Source: a virus
Strand: one strand, 5' to 3'
Virus record (IMG/VR): IMGVR_UViG_3300021952_000001
Location: 50,356 to 114,355 of that record
DNA: 64,000 nt
Position numbers and translations under genes: made by a program. Each line of letters opens with the position of its first letter. The stretch's first letter is position 1. The notes beneath the pieces were generated by a model. The model worked only from the letters and a program-made list of their open reading frames with translations. It was not told the DNA's origin and ran no database searches. Shown piece by piece: positions 54,672 through 62,140 of the stretch.

Positions 54672-55950
54672 AAAGATAATATTTATATTGTTCTTGTTTA
54701 TTGGAATAAGTGCTAGCAGTCAAACTGTAACACAAACTTATTACGATAAATGCACTGGAGAGATGAAAGTATTTACTATTCCTCTTCAGGGATCCACTGT
54801 AATTATGTTTTACAATAGAAGTAAAGCATTTACAGCAGCTGATGTACAGTCAGGAGCATTACAGATTTGGTTGGAAGAAACATACACTTGGTGGACTACA
54901 TATAATCCATGTTCTGTAGCACAAGCTACTCAAACTGTAGTTCAACAAACAGCAACACAAGCTACTCAAGCTGCTACATCAGCAGCAACAGCAGCTGCAT
55001 CAAGTGCTATTAATATTCCAGCTCCTCCTCCTCCACCTGCACCAGTAGCAGCTGCACCACCACCTCCTGCTTCTAGTAGTTCATCTTCTAGTAGTTCTGA
55101 AACTAAAACAGAATCAAAGTCTGAAACAAAGACAGAGACTAAATCAGAAGAGAAGAAAGAAGAATCTAAACAAGAGACTAAGAAAGAAGAAAAAAAGGAA
55201 GAGAAAAAAGAAGAGAAGAAAGAAGAGAAAAAGGAAGACAAGAAAAAGCAACAAGCTGTACAACCTGTACTCATTGCTGCTAATTATATGACCATGCAAA
55301 ACCTTGATGGATCCTTTAACCAGGTAGCATCATTTGGATTGTCTAGAAGTTCATTGACAGGAGCAACATCTTATAGTGCAAATACAATGATATGGAGTAA
55401 CCTTAAGCAGTTCTCTTTATCTCTATCTAAAACAACTCTATTGTTTAATTATGATAGAAAGGTGCCTATAAAATTTGGTAATGATGTTGTAGGTTATACA
55501 TATCATAAAGGAAGTATATATAAGATTACAGGACTTAGCTTAACAGCTATGTTGATGTTTAATACTAAAGTGGTATCTATAGGAATGAATGATGTATTCC
55601 TATTAAAGAAAGGAATGGTGTTTGGATATGCCCTTGGAGGTACATTCATTAATATGGAAAAAGATGTAATGATGTCACCATCACTTACAACCTTTATAAC
55701 AAGACCATTTCCATTTAAAAGATATACAATATCTCCTATGGTGGCAGTATCATCATCACCTATGAGTTATACAACAGCTACAAATAAATTTACATACAGC
55801 GAATATGTTACATTCATTATGGGAAGCAATTTTGACTTCAATCTTACGCAAAGGTTCAAAGCGAACTTAGGAATAAATACAATCGGTAATACAAATAAAG
55901 ACATACCTATGACTTATGCAATAACAATAGGTAGTAAAATCAAACTTTAA
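54667..55950 (+). CDS. Outer-membrane beta-barrel-like protein with Pro and Lys/Glu linkers
   Basis: Translation from a TTG at 54688 would cut the signal peptide short; starting at the ATT at 54667, which overlaps the previous stop, restores KKIIFILFLFIGISASSQ, a good signal peptide. I give that start, but it is uncertain. The mature protein has a small Cys-containing domain (to about residue 80), an Ala/Gln stretch, a PPPPPAP and Ser run, a long Lys/Glu-rich arm (about 155-190), then a C-terminal region of about 220 residues with repeated amphipathic strands, as in small outer-membrane barrels. It closes the secreted set before the endolysin. Confidence 0.6.
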   Translation: MKKIIFILFLFIGISASSQTVTQTYYDKCTGEMKVFTIPLQGSTVIMFYNRSKAFTAADVQSGALQIWLEETYTWWTTYNPCSVAQATQTVVQQTATQATQAATSAATAAASSAINIPAPPPPPAPVAAAPPPPASSSSSSSSSETKTESKSETKTETKSEEKKEESKQETKKEEKKEEKKEEKKEEKKEDKKKQQAVQPVLIAANYMTMQNLDGSFNQVASFGLSRSSLTGATSYSANTMIWSNLKQFSLSLSKTTLLFNYDRKVPIKFGNDVVGYTYHKGSIYKITGLSLTAMLMFNTKVVSIGMNDVFLLKKGMVFGYALGGTFINMEKDVMMSPSLTTFITRPFPFKRYTISPMVAVSSSPMSYTTATNKFTYSEYVTFIMGSNFDFNLTQRFKANLGINTIGNTNKDIPMTYAITIGSKIKL

Positions 55951-55961
55951 AACAATAAACA

Positions 55962-56576
55962 ATGAGTAAAATTTCAGAATTTCAAGCAGCTAACGGATTA
56001 ACAGCTGATGGTATTTTAGGTAAAGGTTCATTTGCAAAAATGAAAGAATTATGGGGTGTAACAGATGAGCAATTGGCTCACATCTTAGGACAAGTTTCAC
56101 ACGAATCAAACAACTTCACAGCAGAAAGAGAAAACTTAAACTATGGAGCTAAAGGATTAATGACTATCTTCAAGAAATATTTTCCTACAGAAGCATTAGC
56201 TAAGGCTTATGAAAGACAACCAGAGAAGATTGCTAACAAAGTATATGCATCTAGAATGGGTAATGGAGATGAAAAATCTGGAGATGGATGGAAATATAGA
56301 GGTGCTGGTGGTATTCAAACTACAGGTAAGGATAACTTCAAAGCATTCTCTGATTATATTAAGGAAGACTGTGTAGCTCATCCAGAACTAGTAGGTTCTA
56401 AATACTATTTAGATAGTGCTGTATTCTTCTTCAAAAAGAATGGTATTCTTCCATTATGTACAGTGGTGAATTCAGAAGCAATTACAAAGGTTACTAAACG
56501 TGTAAACGGTGGTGTAATTGGATTAGAAGATCGTGTTACAAGAACAAACAATTTCTACAAACAAATTAAAGGATAG
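55962..56576 (+). CDS. GH19 endolysin with N-terminal PG-binding-like segment
   Basis: The 204-residue protein starts with a peptidoglycan-binding-like helix (FQAANGLTADGILGKGSF), followed by a family 19 lysozyme/chitinase-type domain: LAHILGQVSHESNNF (catalytic E48), ENLNY (E57), then GDGWKYRGAGGIQTTGKDNF and VTKRVNGG. It should cut the glycan strands of peptidoglycan during lysis. No signal peptide is present, so it depends on the holin for access. It sits between the secreted set and the spanin-like pair. Confidence 0.88.
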   Translation: MSKISEFQAANGLTADGILGKGSFAKMKELWGVTDEQLAHILGQVSHESNNFTAERENLNYGAKGLMTIFKKYFPTEALAKAYERQPEKIANKVYASRMGNGDEKSGDGWKYRGAGGIQTTGKDNFKAFSDYIKEDCVAHPELVGSKYYLDSAVFFFKKNGILPLCTVVNSEAITKVTKRVNGGVIGLEDRVTRTNNFYKQIKG

Positions 56577-56578
56577 TT

Positions 56579-56887
56579 ATGAACTTCATCAAAAACCAAT
56601 GGTTAGCTGGAGTTATCATCATCATTTGGATCATTGCCTCATTACATAGTAACATCAATAATGATAAGTTACTAGATGAGGCAAATCATCTAAAGGTTGA
56701 GGTTGATAGCTTACAGGATATATCAGCACAGAAAGCAAAACAGATAGATAGCCTATCAAAGGTGGACACTATTATAGTGGACAAAATAAAAACCATTAAA
56801 GAAAAAGAATATGTTGAAAAGAAAGTTATTGATAGTCTGCCTATTAGTGGGCTTCAGCAGTTTTTCACAGACCGTTACGAAAGATAG
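56579..56887 (+). CDS. Rz-like inner-membrane spanin
   Basis: The 102 residues have an N-terminal membrane helix (about residues 8-25, LAGVIIIIWIIASL) and a long coiled-coil periplasmic part with KVDTIIVDKIKTIKEKEYVEKK. This is the i-spanin layout. The following gene starts inside it, in another frame, as Rz1 often does. It would bridge to the outer membrane and finish lysis. It starts two bases after the endolysin stop. Confidence 0.65.
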   Translation: MNFIKNQWLAGVIIIIWIIASLHSNINNDKLLDEANHLKVEVDSLQDISAQKAKQIDSLSKVDTIIVDKIKTIKEKEYVEKKVIDSLPISGLQQFFTDRYER

Positions 56888-57281
56888 TGTTGTAGTATTA
56901 ACTGAGAAACAAGCTAGAGCTATTGCTAAAGATCTTGTTAGTTATGATGCTTTGAAACAGATAGCTGCTCTCCAGAGTGAGAGAATTAACAATTTTCAAC
57001 AGAAAGAAAAATTATTTGGAGAACAACTATCTATCAAAGACACAATTATAGTGAAGCAAATGTCTATCATCGATAAACAAAATGCTGTATTAAACAATTT
57101 ACATAAGATTCATATACATGGGTATGCTGGAATTAAGACAGCATCCTTTGATTTCTCACAACCATCAGCACATGCTAATGTAGTATTAGAGTATAAGAAA
57201 TGGATAGCAGGTGCTATTTATACAGTGAAACAAAACACCCCATCAACAATGGGATTATTAATTGAATACAAATTATTTTAA
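56811..57281 (+). CDS. Secreted partner overlapping the spanin gene
   Basis: The 156-residue protein begins 77 bases inside the i-spanin gene in another frame. It has a signal peptide (MLKRKLLIVCLLVGFSSFSQ) without a standard lipobox, a coiled-coil middle (about residues 40-95) and a beta-rich end ending EYKLF, an aromatic C-terminus like outer-membrane proteins. It may play the outer-membrane spanin role without a lipid anchor, or be a unimolecular variant. The assignment rests on layout. Confidence 0.6.
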   Translation: MLKRKLLIVCLLVGFSSFSQTVTKDSVVVLTEKQARAIAKDLVSYDALKQIAALQSERINNFQQKEKLFGEQLSIKDTIIVKQMSIIDKQNAVLNNLHKIHIHGYAGIKTASFDFSQPSAHANVVLEYKKWIAGAIYTVKQNTPSTMGLLIEYKLF

Positions 57282-57284
57282 ACC

Positions 57285-57428
57285 ATGGCAAAAGCAAAAT
57301 CAATACAGGCTACAGAGAAAAAGGTAAAAATTAAAGTGGCAAGACCAGGAGTTCATGCTAAAACTAAAACCTCTCAACTAAAATCATCAAAAAAGTATAA
57401 AAAGCTTTATCGAGGACAAGGAAAATAA
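57285..57428 (+). CDS. Small basic protein (47 residues)
   Basis: The product is Lys/Arg-rich throughout with the core RPGVHAKTKTS and an ending YRGQGK, a pattern I associate with a conserved tiny protein of Bacteroidota phages. It may bind DNA or sit in the virion. Its stop codon lies inside the left arm of the following terminator hairpin. Confidence 0.65.
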   Translation: MAKAKSIQATEKKVKIKVARPGVHAKTKTSQLKSSKKYKKLYRGQGK

Positions 57429-57444
57429 TCTTTTTGATTATTTT
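57422..57444 (+). terminator. Terminator ending lysis cassette
   Basis: AAAATAATC-TTTTT-GATTATTTT is a perfect nine-pair hairpin followed by AATTTATTT. Confidence 0.65.
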
Positions 57445-57483
57445 AATTTATTTATAATCACACAGTTCTATTGAAAATTATTA

Positions 57484-57491
57484 TATTTTTG
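57484..57491 (+). promoter_or_regulatory. Promoter -7 box (TATTTTTG)
   Basis: An exact TAnnTTTG box 23 bases before the start at 57515 and just after a terminator. No TTTG is seen at the expected -33 distance. Confidence 0.45.
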
Positions 57492-57514
57492 TAGAACATT
57501 AAATTTTTTTAACT

Positions 57515-58306
57515 ATGGCAATACCATCTAAACAAATAGGTTGGGGAACAGAAGAAAATCTGTTGTGGCAAATCTCTAAGCAATTAGAGACTTTGACCAA
57601 TGTCACATATAATATAGGTAAAATAACTAGTACTACTTCTACTAGTACAAGTACAACAACCACTACAACTACAGTAGCACCTGGACCAGGTAATGTTGGA
57701 ATTGCTGCTAGTACAGATTTTGATATTGTAGGAGATTTTACTATTGAAATGTTTGTAAACTTATCTAACTTAAATGGTTTTCCACGTCCATATAGCTTTG
57801 GTGCTTATCCAGCTCCTAATGCAATATCAATAGAAGGTGGTCAGTTATATTTTTGGGCAAATAATGGTGCATTAATTAATGGTGCATTTGAACCTAATGT
57901 AGGACAATGGTACCATTTATGTGTAATTGGATCTGGATCTACAGCTTATATGTTAATTGATGGATTCCAAGTTGCAAGCTCTCCTTATTCAGGAAGTATT
58001 TCTAGTCAAGGACTTCCATTAACTATTGGAGATGGTAATGAACCTGATTCTTCATTTAATGGATTAATGAGTAACTTTAGATGGAATAATACAGCTGTAT
58101 ATGATCCAGCTGGATTTACAGTACCAACAAGTACACTTCCTAATATCAGTGGTGATGTATTGTTAATTTTCCAAGGAACTAATTTACCAATGGAATTATC
58201 TGATCTTAGTGGAAATGGACATAATGCTACAAATTCTGGAGCAACTTATTCTACAGAAAATCCATTTGCAGCAACAGAAGGATCATTACAAATGGGAACA
58301 ATTTAA
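57515..58306 (+). CDS. LamG-type decoration/fibre protein with Thr linker
   Basis: The 263 residues have a helical anchor (1-36, PSKQIGWGTEENLLWQISKQ), a Ser/Thr linker (about 37-54) and a concanavalin-like LamG domain (60-255): FDIVGDFTIEMFVNL, WYHLCVIGSG, then MLIDG and LSGNGHNAT. LamG domains bind sugars. The anchor is nearly repeated in the next gene. It is likely a capsid or fibre decoration that holds on to host or mucus glycans. Confidence 0.7.
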   Translation: MAIPSKQIGWGTEENLLWQISKQLETLTNVTYNIGKITSTTSTSTSTTTTTTTVAPGPGNVGIAASTDFDIVGDFTIEMFVNLSNLNGFPRPYSFGAYPAPNAISIEGGQLYFWANNGALINGAFEPNVGQWYHLCVIGSGSTAYMLIDGFQVASSPYSGSISSQGLPLTIGDGNEPDSSFNGLMSNFRWNNTAVYDPAGFTVPTSTLPNISGDVLLIFQGTNLPMELSDLSGNGHNATNSGATYSTENPFAATEGSLQMGTI

Positions 58307-58318
58307 AAATATAATATA

Positions 58319-58927
58319 ATGGCAATACCAGCAAAACAAATAGGACAAAGTCAACAATCAAATCTGCTTTGGAATATATCTAAACAATTAGAAAATTTAA
58401 TTAAGGTGACATCAAAAGTTTCTGTATCTGGAAATCCATCTACTCCTACAGGAATTCCATTTGAATGGTATCCACCTGCAGGATTAACAAATGATGGTGC
58501 TAAGTTTACTTACACAGATGGTGTAGAGTTAATCTCTTATCACATTAAAGGTATTATGCCTATTAATAGTAGTGGTAATGGATTTGGACAATATTTATGC
58601 ACTGTAAACTTCGGTACTCAACAACCTTTCTATTTCCCTGGAGATATTACAGGTTCTTTTCAAGTTACAGTTGATAATAACATTATTAACACACCATTAG
58701 CAAATGGTGCTGTATTGAGTTTAGCTGGTGGTGGTACCACTACTATTTCTGACTTTGCATTATATTTATATCCATATGAAAATCCTCAAGGAAATGGAGA
58801 ATACTGGTATGCTCTTGTAGCATCAGCTAATACAGCTGATAGTGGAGATATATCTGCATTAATGTCATATGACTTTGAGTTTTTATTACCAAACTTTGTT
58901 CAATCACCAACTATATTCCAAGACTAA
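58319..58927 (+). CDS. Decoration protein sharing anchor with previous gene
   Basis: The first 34 residues repeat the anchor of the preceding protein (AKQIGQSQQSNLLWNISKQ), but the rest (residues 40-202) is an unrelated beta-rich domain (FEWYPPAGLTNDGAKFTY; YENPQGNGEYWYAL). There is no Thr linker. Same anchor and different tip argue for domain exchange. The tip resembles no family that I know. Confidence 0.6.
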   Translation: MAIPAKQIGQSQQSNLLWNISKQLENLIKVTSKVSVSGNPSTPTGIPFEWYPPAGLTNDGAKFTYTDGVELISYHIKGIMPINSSGNGFGQYLCTVNFGTQQPFYFPGDITGSFQVTVDNNIINTPLANGAVLSLAGGGTTTISDFALYLYPYENPQGNGEYWYALVASANTADSGDISALMSYDFEFLLPNFVQSPTIFQD

Positions 58928-58929
58928 TC

Positions 58930-59025
58930 ATGGCAAATCATTTTCCTAACACACAAGCTCCAGAGCCTAAATCTGAAGAAGTAAAAGCTATCTTAGAAAA
59001 AGTAAAAGAAGCTAAAACTAATTAA
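58930..59025 (+). CDS. Small 31-residue protein
   Basis: Starts two bases after the previous stop and reads MANHFPNTQAPEPKSEEVK, then a charged helix. Its tight spacing supports reality; function unknown. Confidence 0.4.
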   Translation: MANHFPNTQAPEPKSEEVKAILEKVKEAKTN

Positions 59026-59060
59026 TGCACATCATTAAAAACTAATAAACCAACTACATA

Positions 59061-60077
59061 ATGAGAGATTTAAAATTCATTCAGGCTTGTCCTGATGACG
59101 CATATTACACTTGGCAAGTGCATTTGTGGCTAGAGAGTCTTAGAAACATAGGACAGTCTGATAAGGCTATATCCTTGATCTTTACTCCTAAGAATAGAGA
59201 AGTTAATCAAAAATGGAAACAAGTAATGGACTTGTATCCAGAAGCAGAGTTTCATTTCTATAAAGATGTTGATAATGTAAGTGATCTATTAGGAATCTAT
59301 ATTCCTATTCTACGTCCTTACGTCCTTTGGAAACATTTCAAAGAGCATCCAGAATTAAAAGATAAAGCTATCTTCTATTGTGATTCAGATATTCTGTTTA
59401 CAAAAGATTTCAATGTTGATCAGTTCTTAGAAGATGAAATATGTTATCTCTCAGATACAAATAGTTATATAAACGCATCCTACTTTGATAGTAAGGTGCA
59501 TCAAGTGCTTCCAGAGAAGCTTGAAGATTACAAGAACAGAGATGTTCTTGGAGAATTAACAAGTGTTATTGGAATCAACAGAGAAATCTGTGAAGCTAAT
59601 AATTTAAATTCAGGAGGAGCACAATATCTTTTAAAGAATGTAGATGCTTATTTCTGGAGTAAGGTGATGAATGATTGCATTATCATTAGAACATACCTTC
59701 AGAATATAAACAGAGAGTATTTTAAAGATGAGAATTCAGGATACCAAAGCTGGTGTGCTGATATGTGGGCTGTTCTTTGGAACCTTTGGGCTAGAGAACA
59801 AGAAACTAAAGTGGTTAAAGAACTAGACTTTGCTTGGGCAACTGATCCAATTTCTAGATTAGAAACAACATCTATTCTGCATAATGCAGGAATAGCTGCC
59901 ACACAACAAGATGGACACTCTTGTTTCTATAAAGGTAAATACCATATGGGACAAGATCCAACTAAAGATCATCATTTGAACATTGTGTTGAATGATGAGA
60001 AATCAAAACAATTTTGTACATGGCATTATGCCAACGAATTAAAGAAATTATCAAACAAATATAACCTTAATTACTAA
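59061..60077 (+). CDS. GT-A glycosyltransferase
   Basis: The 338-residue protein shows a GT-A fold: an N-terminal strand and helix (LKFIQACPDDAYYTWQVHLW), the metal-binding AIFYCDSDILF (D108-S-D110), and the acceptor-side segment NSGGAQYLLKN followed by a Trp-rich helix (CADMWAVLWNLWAR) and a late His-containing loop (ILHNAGI). The pattern is reminiscent of peptidyl-Ser/Hyp glycosyltransferases, which is suggestive given the neighbouring Ser/Thr-rich proteins, but a role in modifying host polysaccharide is possible. It sits among small fibre-like genes. Confidence 0.7.
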   Translation: MRDLKFIQACPDDAYYTWQVHLWLESLRNIGQSDKAISLIFTPKNREVNQKWKQVMDLYPEAEFHFYKDVDNVSDLLGIYIPILRPYVLWKHFKEHPELKDKAIFYCDSDILFTKDFNVDQFLEDEICYLSDTNSYINASYFDSKVHQVLPEKLEDYKNRDVLGELTSVIGINREICEANNLNSGGAQYLLKNVDAYFWSKVMNDCIIIRTYLQNINREYFKDENSGYQSWCADMWAVLWNLWAREQETKVVKELDFAWATDPISRLETTSILHNAGIAATQQDGHSCFYKGKYHMGQDPTKDHHLNIVLNDEKSKQFCTWHYANELKKLSNKYNLNY

Positions 60078-60081
60078 TAAC

Positions 60082-60354
60082 ATGGCAAATCAGAGAGATC
60101 TTAAAGCATTTGTCCGCTACGATGGTAGTGGAAGAGTTGTCGCAGGCAGCTTAGTTCTGAGAAAAAAGAAACCTAAAGTAGGTAGATGGCAAGAAATTTT
60201 AACGTATGAGTGTTGTAATCCTACAACTACCACTACAACCACTGCTGCTCCTACCACAACTACTACAAGTAGTTCAACTAGTACATCAACTTCTACAAGT
60301 ACTTCTACATCAACTAGTACTTCTACAACCACAACAACTACTACAACAGTATAA
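60082..60354 (+). CDS. Small anchor protein with long Ser/Thr tail
   Basis: The 90 residues have a short N-terminal domain (1-48, FVRYDGSGRVVAGSLVLRKK, ending CC) and a tail of about 40 residues that is almost only Thr and Ser. The domain is closely repeated in the next gene. The bare Ser/Thr tail would be a dense acceptor for O-glycans. It may be a head decoration. It follows the GT-A gene by four bases. Confidence 0.65.
   Translation: MANQRDLKAFVRYDGSGRVVAGSLVLRKKKPKVGRWQEILTYECCNPTTTTTTTAAPTTTTTSSSTSTSTSTSTSTSTSTSTTTTTTTTV
60223..60351 (+). repeat. Ser/Thr codon tract
   Basis: A low-complexity stretch of ACN and AGT/TCN codons, over 40 in a row with two Ala and one Pro. Similar tracts occur in the next gene (60504-60585) and in genes from 4333 to 57515. 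Confidence 0.85.
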
Positions 60355-60357
60355 TAG

Positions 60358-60855
60358 ATGGCACTTCAAAATAAATTAAAAGCGTTTGTTCGATTTGATG
60401 GTTCAGGTCGTATAATCCCAAGTAGTTTGATCTTGCAAAAATCAAAACCAAAGGTAGGTAACTGGAAAGAAATCAATTCAACAGAATGTTGTAATTATGC
60501 TCCTACAACTACAACTACTAGTTCTACCAGTACATCTACTTCTACTAGCACTAGTAGTAGCACTACAACTACAACTACTACAGCTCCTCCTTTAGTGTAT
60601 AATGATTATGAAGCTAGTAGATTTACAGTATTTTTATGTCCTCCAAATACAGGAGCAGTTATAAATATGGGTGTACCAAATGGTGATATATCCACTGCAA
60701 GTATAATATATGCTGCTTTTACTCCTACATATTTTACACCAAATGAAGCAATTTATGTTAAGTTTGATCAATTAGGTATAACTTACACTAAACAATTTAC
60801 TATCAATTCAATTGGAGATGCTGCTGTTCCTACAGGAGCACAAGTACCTTGTTAA
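60358..60855 (+). CDS. Small fibre-like protein: anchor, Ser/Thr linker, tip domain
   Basis: The 165 residues repeat the anchor of the preceding protein (FVRFDGSGRIIPSSLILQKSK, then ECCNY), continue through a Ser/Thr linker (about 52-76) and end in a beta-rich domain with two Cys (FTVFLCPPNTG; final QVPC). This is the clearest example of anchor, linker and tip. The previous gene has the anchor and linker but no tip, so the pair may have arisen by duplication. Confidence 0.65.
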   Translation: MALQNKLKAFVRFDGSGRIIPSSLILQKSKPKVGNWKEINSTECCNYAPTTTTTSSTSTSTSTSTSSSTTTTTTTAPPLVYNDYEASRFTVFLCPPNTGAVINMGVPNGDISTASIIYAAFTPTYFTPNEAIYVKFDQLGITYTKQFTINSIGDAAVPTGAQVPC

Positions 60856-60873
60856 TAAACTAAATAAAAATAA

Positions 60874-61299
60874 ATGGCATTAAAATCATTATTCCCAGAA
60901 GAAATGATGGAGGGAGCAGGAGCTTCCTCCCTCTCTCTGGATTCTATAAAAGCCAAGCTTAACTATTTTGAATTACAGATTCATGAGTTACACTGGCAAA
61001 CTACTAGTCTCGCAGAGCATTTGGCCCTAGGTGATCTATATGATCTTGTCTTTAATGTTAAAGATGAGATTGTAGAAAAGATTATGGGGTATACAGGTAC
61101 AAGAACTAAAGCAATGAAAGTGGAAGAGATCAAAAACTATTCTGCAGGAATGCCTAATGTTGTTGTTAATGAACTTATTCTTTTTGCTAAAAAGCTTGAA
61201 GGGTTTGGAGAAGCTAATAACATGCCTGATATTGAAAACATAGCACAATCTCTTAGTGGAGATGCTGCTAAAATTAAATATAGATTAACACTCTCATAA
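60874..61299 (+). CDS. Dps/ferritin-like helical protein (DUF5856-like)
   Basis: The 141-residue protein is four helices, with an ELQIHELHWQTTSLAEH start (about residues 29-45) and VFNVKDEIVEKIMGY (57-71) that resemble the metal-site helices of Dps-like proteins; I believe this is the phage family DUF5856. Whether the metal site is complete is unclear. It may be a virion-associated protein or protect DNA from oxidation. The next gene starts at the base after its stop. Confidence 0.6.
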   Translation: MALKSLFPEEMMEGAGASSLSLDSIKAKLNYFELQIHELHWQTTSLAEHLALGDLYDLVFNVKDEIVEKIMGYTGTRTKAMKVEEIKNYSAGMPNVVVNELILFAKKLEGFGEANNMPDIENIAQSLSGDAAKIKYRLTLS

Positions 61300-61581
61300 A
61301 TGGAAATAAGCAGAAAATTCTTTCCCAAAGTTTTATTAGACAATGAAGAAGTTTATTTTGCTCACTTAGAGGGAGTAATAAATTCAGTTGATGAGTTATC
61401 TAGTCTTCAAATAACGAAGGCTAGTGGCTCATACGATTTTAGATTAGCACCTAGCTTACCTAAATATAATGGGATGTTACTAGAAGAGATTCTTAAACTA
61501 CATAACATATTTGGTATCAGACTAGAACTTTCTAAAAGCATAAAGTCTACAGGCACTATAATGTTTAAAATTGATTTGTAA
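61300..61581 (+). CDS. Conserved-looking small protein, unknown
   Basis: The 93 residues form a likely alpha/beta domain (FPKVLLDNEEVYFAHLEGVI; a C-terminal strand TGTIMFKIDL). I do not recognise it. It begins immediately after the previous stop codon, so the two genes are coupled and may share a function. A promoter for the next unit overlaps its 3' end. Confidence 0.5.
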   Translation: MEISRKFFPKVLLDNEEVYFAHLEGVINSVDELSSLQITKASGSYDFRLAPSLPKYNGMLLEEILKLHNIFGIRLELSKSIKSTGTIMFKIDL

Positions 61582-61606
61582 GTATCACAATTATAGCATA
61601 TATTTG
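61575..61606 (+). promoter_or_regulatory. Consensus Bacteroidota promoter
   Basis: TTTG (61575-61578), exactly 20 bases, TATATTTG (61599-61606): both boxes match the consensus in full, the best promoter in the window. It precedes the gene at 61636. Confidence 0.8.
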
Positions 61607-61635
61607 TGACATAAATCAATTAAAAATATTACATT

Positions 61636-61881
61636 ATGGCAATTTATGATGCTAACAAACGTTACACATGGACTCCTGAAGACACATTCACATTATCAGG
61701 AGCAGAATTTGGTCTAATTCTTAATACAGTTAGAGCTTATTTAGCTTCAGAAGAAGCTGCAAGGTTTCAATTGATGGTTCAAACAAATGAAGCTATTGAA
61801 AAAGTCATGTCTAGAGCTGTAGAAGCTGATGTGGTTAAAGAGGTTGAAGAACCAAAACCTACAATGGAAGTTGTAGAATAG
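61636..61881 (+). CDS. Small helical acidic protein
   Basis: The 81-residue product is mostly one long helix (about residues 22-64, FGLILNTVRAYLASEEAARFQ) with an acidic, Pro-containing tail. It stands alone between the best promoter of the window and a terminator, so it is expressed as its own unit and probably in quantity. The function is unknown; a virion or regulatory protein is possible. Confidence 0.6.
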   Translation: MAIYDANKRYTWTPEDTFTLSGAEFGLILNTVRAYLASEEAARFQLMVQTNEAIEKVMSRAVEADVVKEVEEPKPTMEVVE

Positions 61882-61885
61882 CACT

Positions 61886-61917
61886 ATAGCTGCTGGGTGA
61901 CGAATAGCAGCTGTTTT
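61886..61917 (+). terminator. Rho-independent terminator
   Basis: ATAGCTGCT (61886-61894) pairs with AGCAGCTGT (61906-61914), nine pairs with one T-G, then TTTTC. Confidence 0.75.
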
Positions 61918-61936
61918 CAAACAAAAGCACTTCTCT

Positions 61937-62140
61937 ATGAGAATATATGAACCAAAGAATAGATTAGATGTTATTACACCAAAGGGGAGTGGGGTGATAT
62001 GGATCATTACTGATTATGGTCATGAGACAGATACCATTTACACTATTATTATTAATGAGACTGGTGAGTTGTGGCAATACACTCATAAAGACATTATTGT
62101 TAAACCTAATATAACATTTAGACGTTATGGCAACAATTAA
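61937..62140 (+). CDS. Small beta-rich protein, unknown
   Basis: The 67 residues look like a small beta barrel (RLDVITPKGSGVIWIITDYG; LWQYTHKDIIVKPNITF), as in short regulatory or SH3-like domains. I cannot name it. It overlaps the start of the next gene by 14 bases, so translation is likely coupled to the small basic proteins that follow. Confidence 0.5.
   Translation: MRIYEPKNRLDVITPKGSGVIWIITDYGHETDTIYTIIINETGELWQYTHKDIIVKPNITFRRYGNN

Noticed and set aside
60117-60332. Val-rich minus-strand frame, and similar ones at 16050-16259
   Set aside because: Reverse reading of poly-Thr tracts (ACN read as NGT); no independent support.
57515-60855. Diversity-generating retroelement acting on the small fibre genes
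   Set aside because: No reverse transcriptase and no template/variable repeat pair could be seen in the window; tips differ as whole domains, not at scattered adenines.
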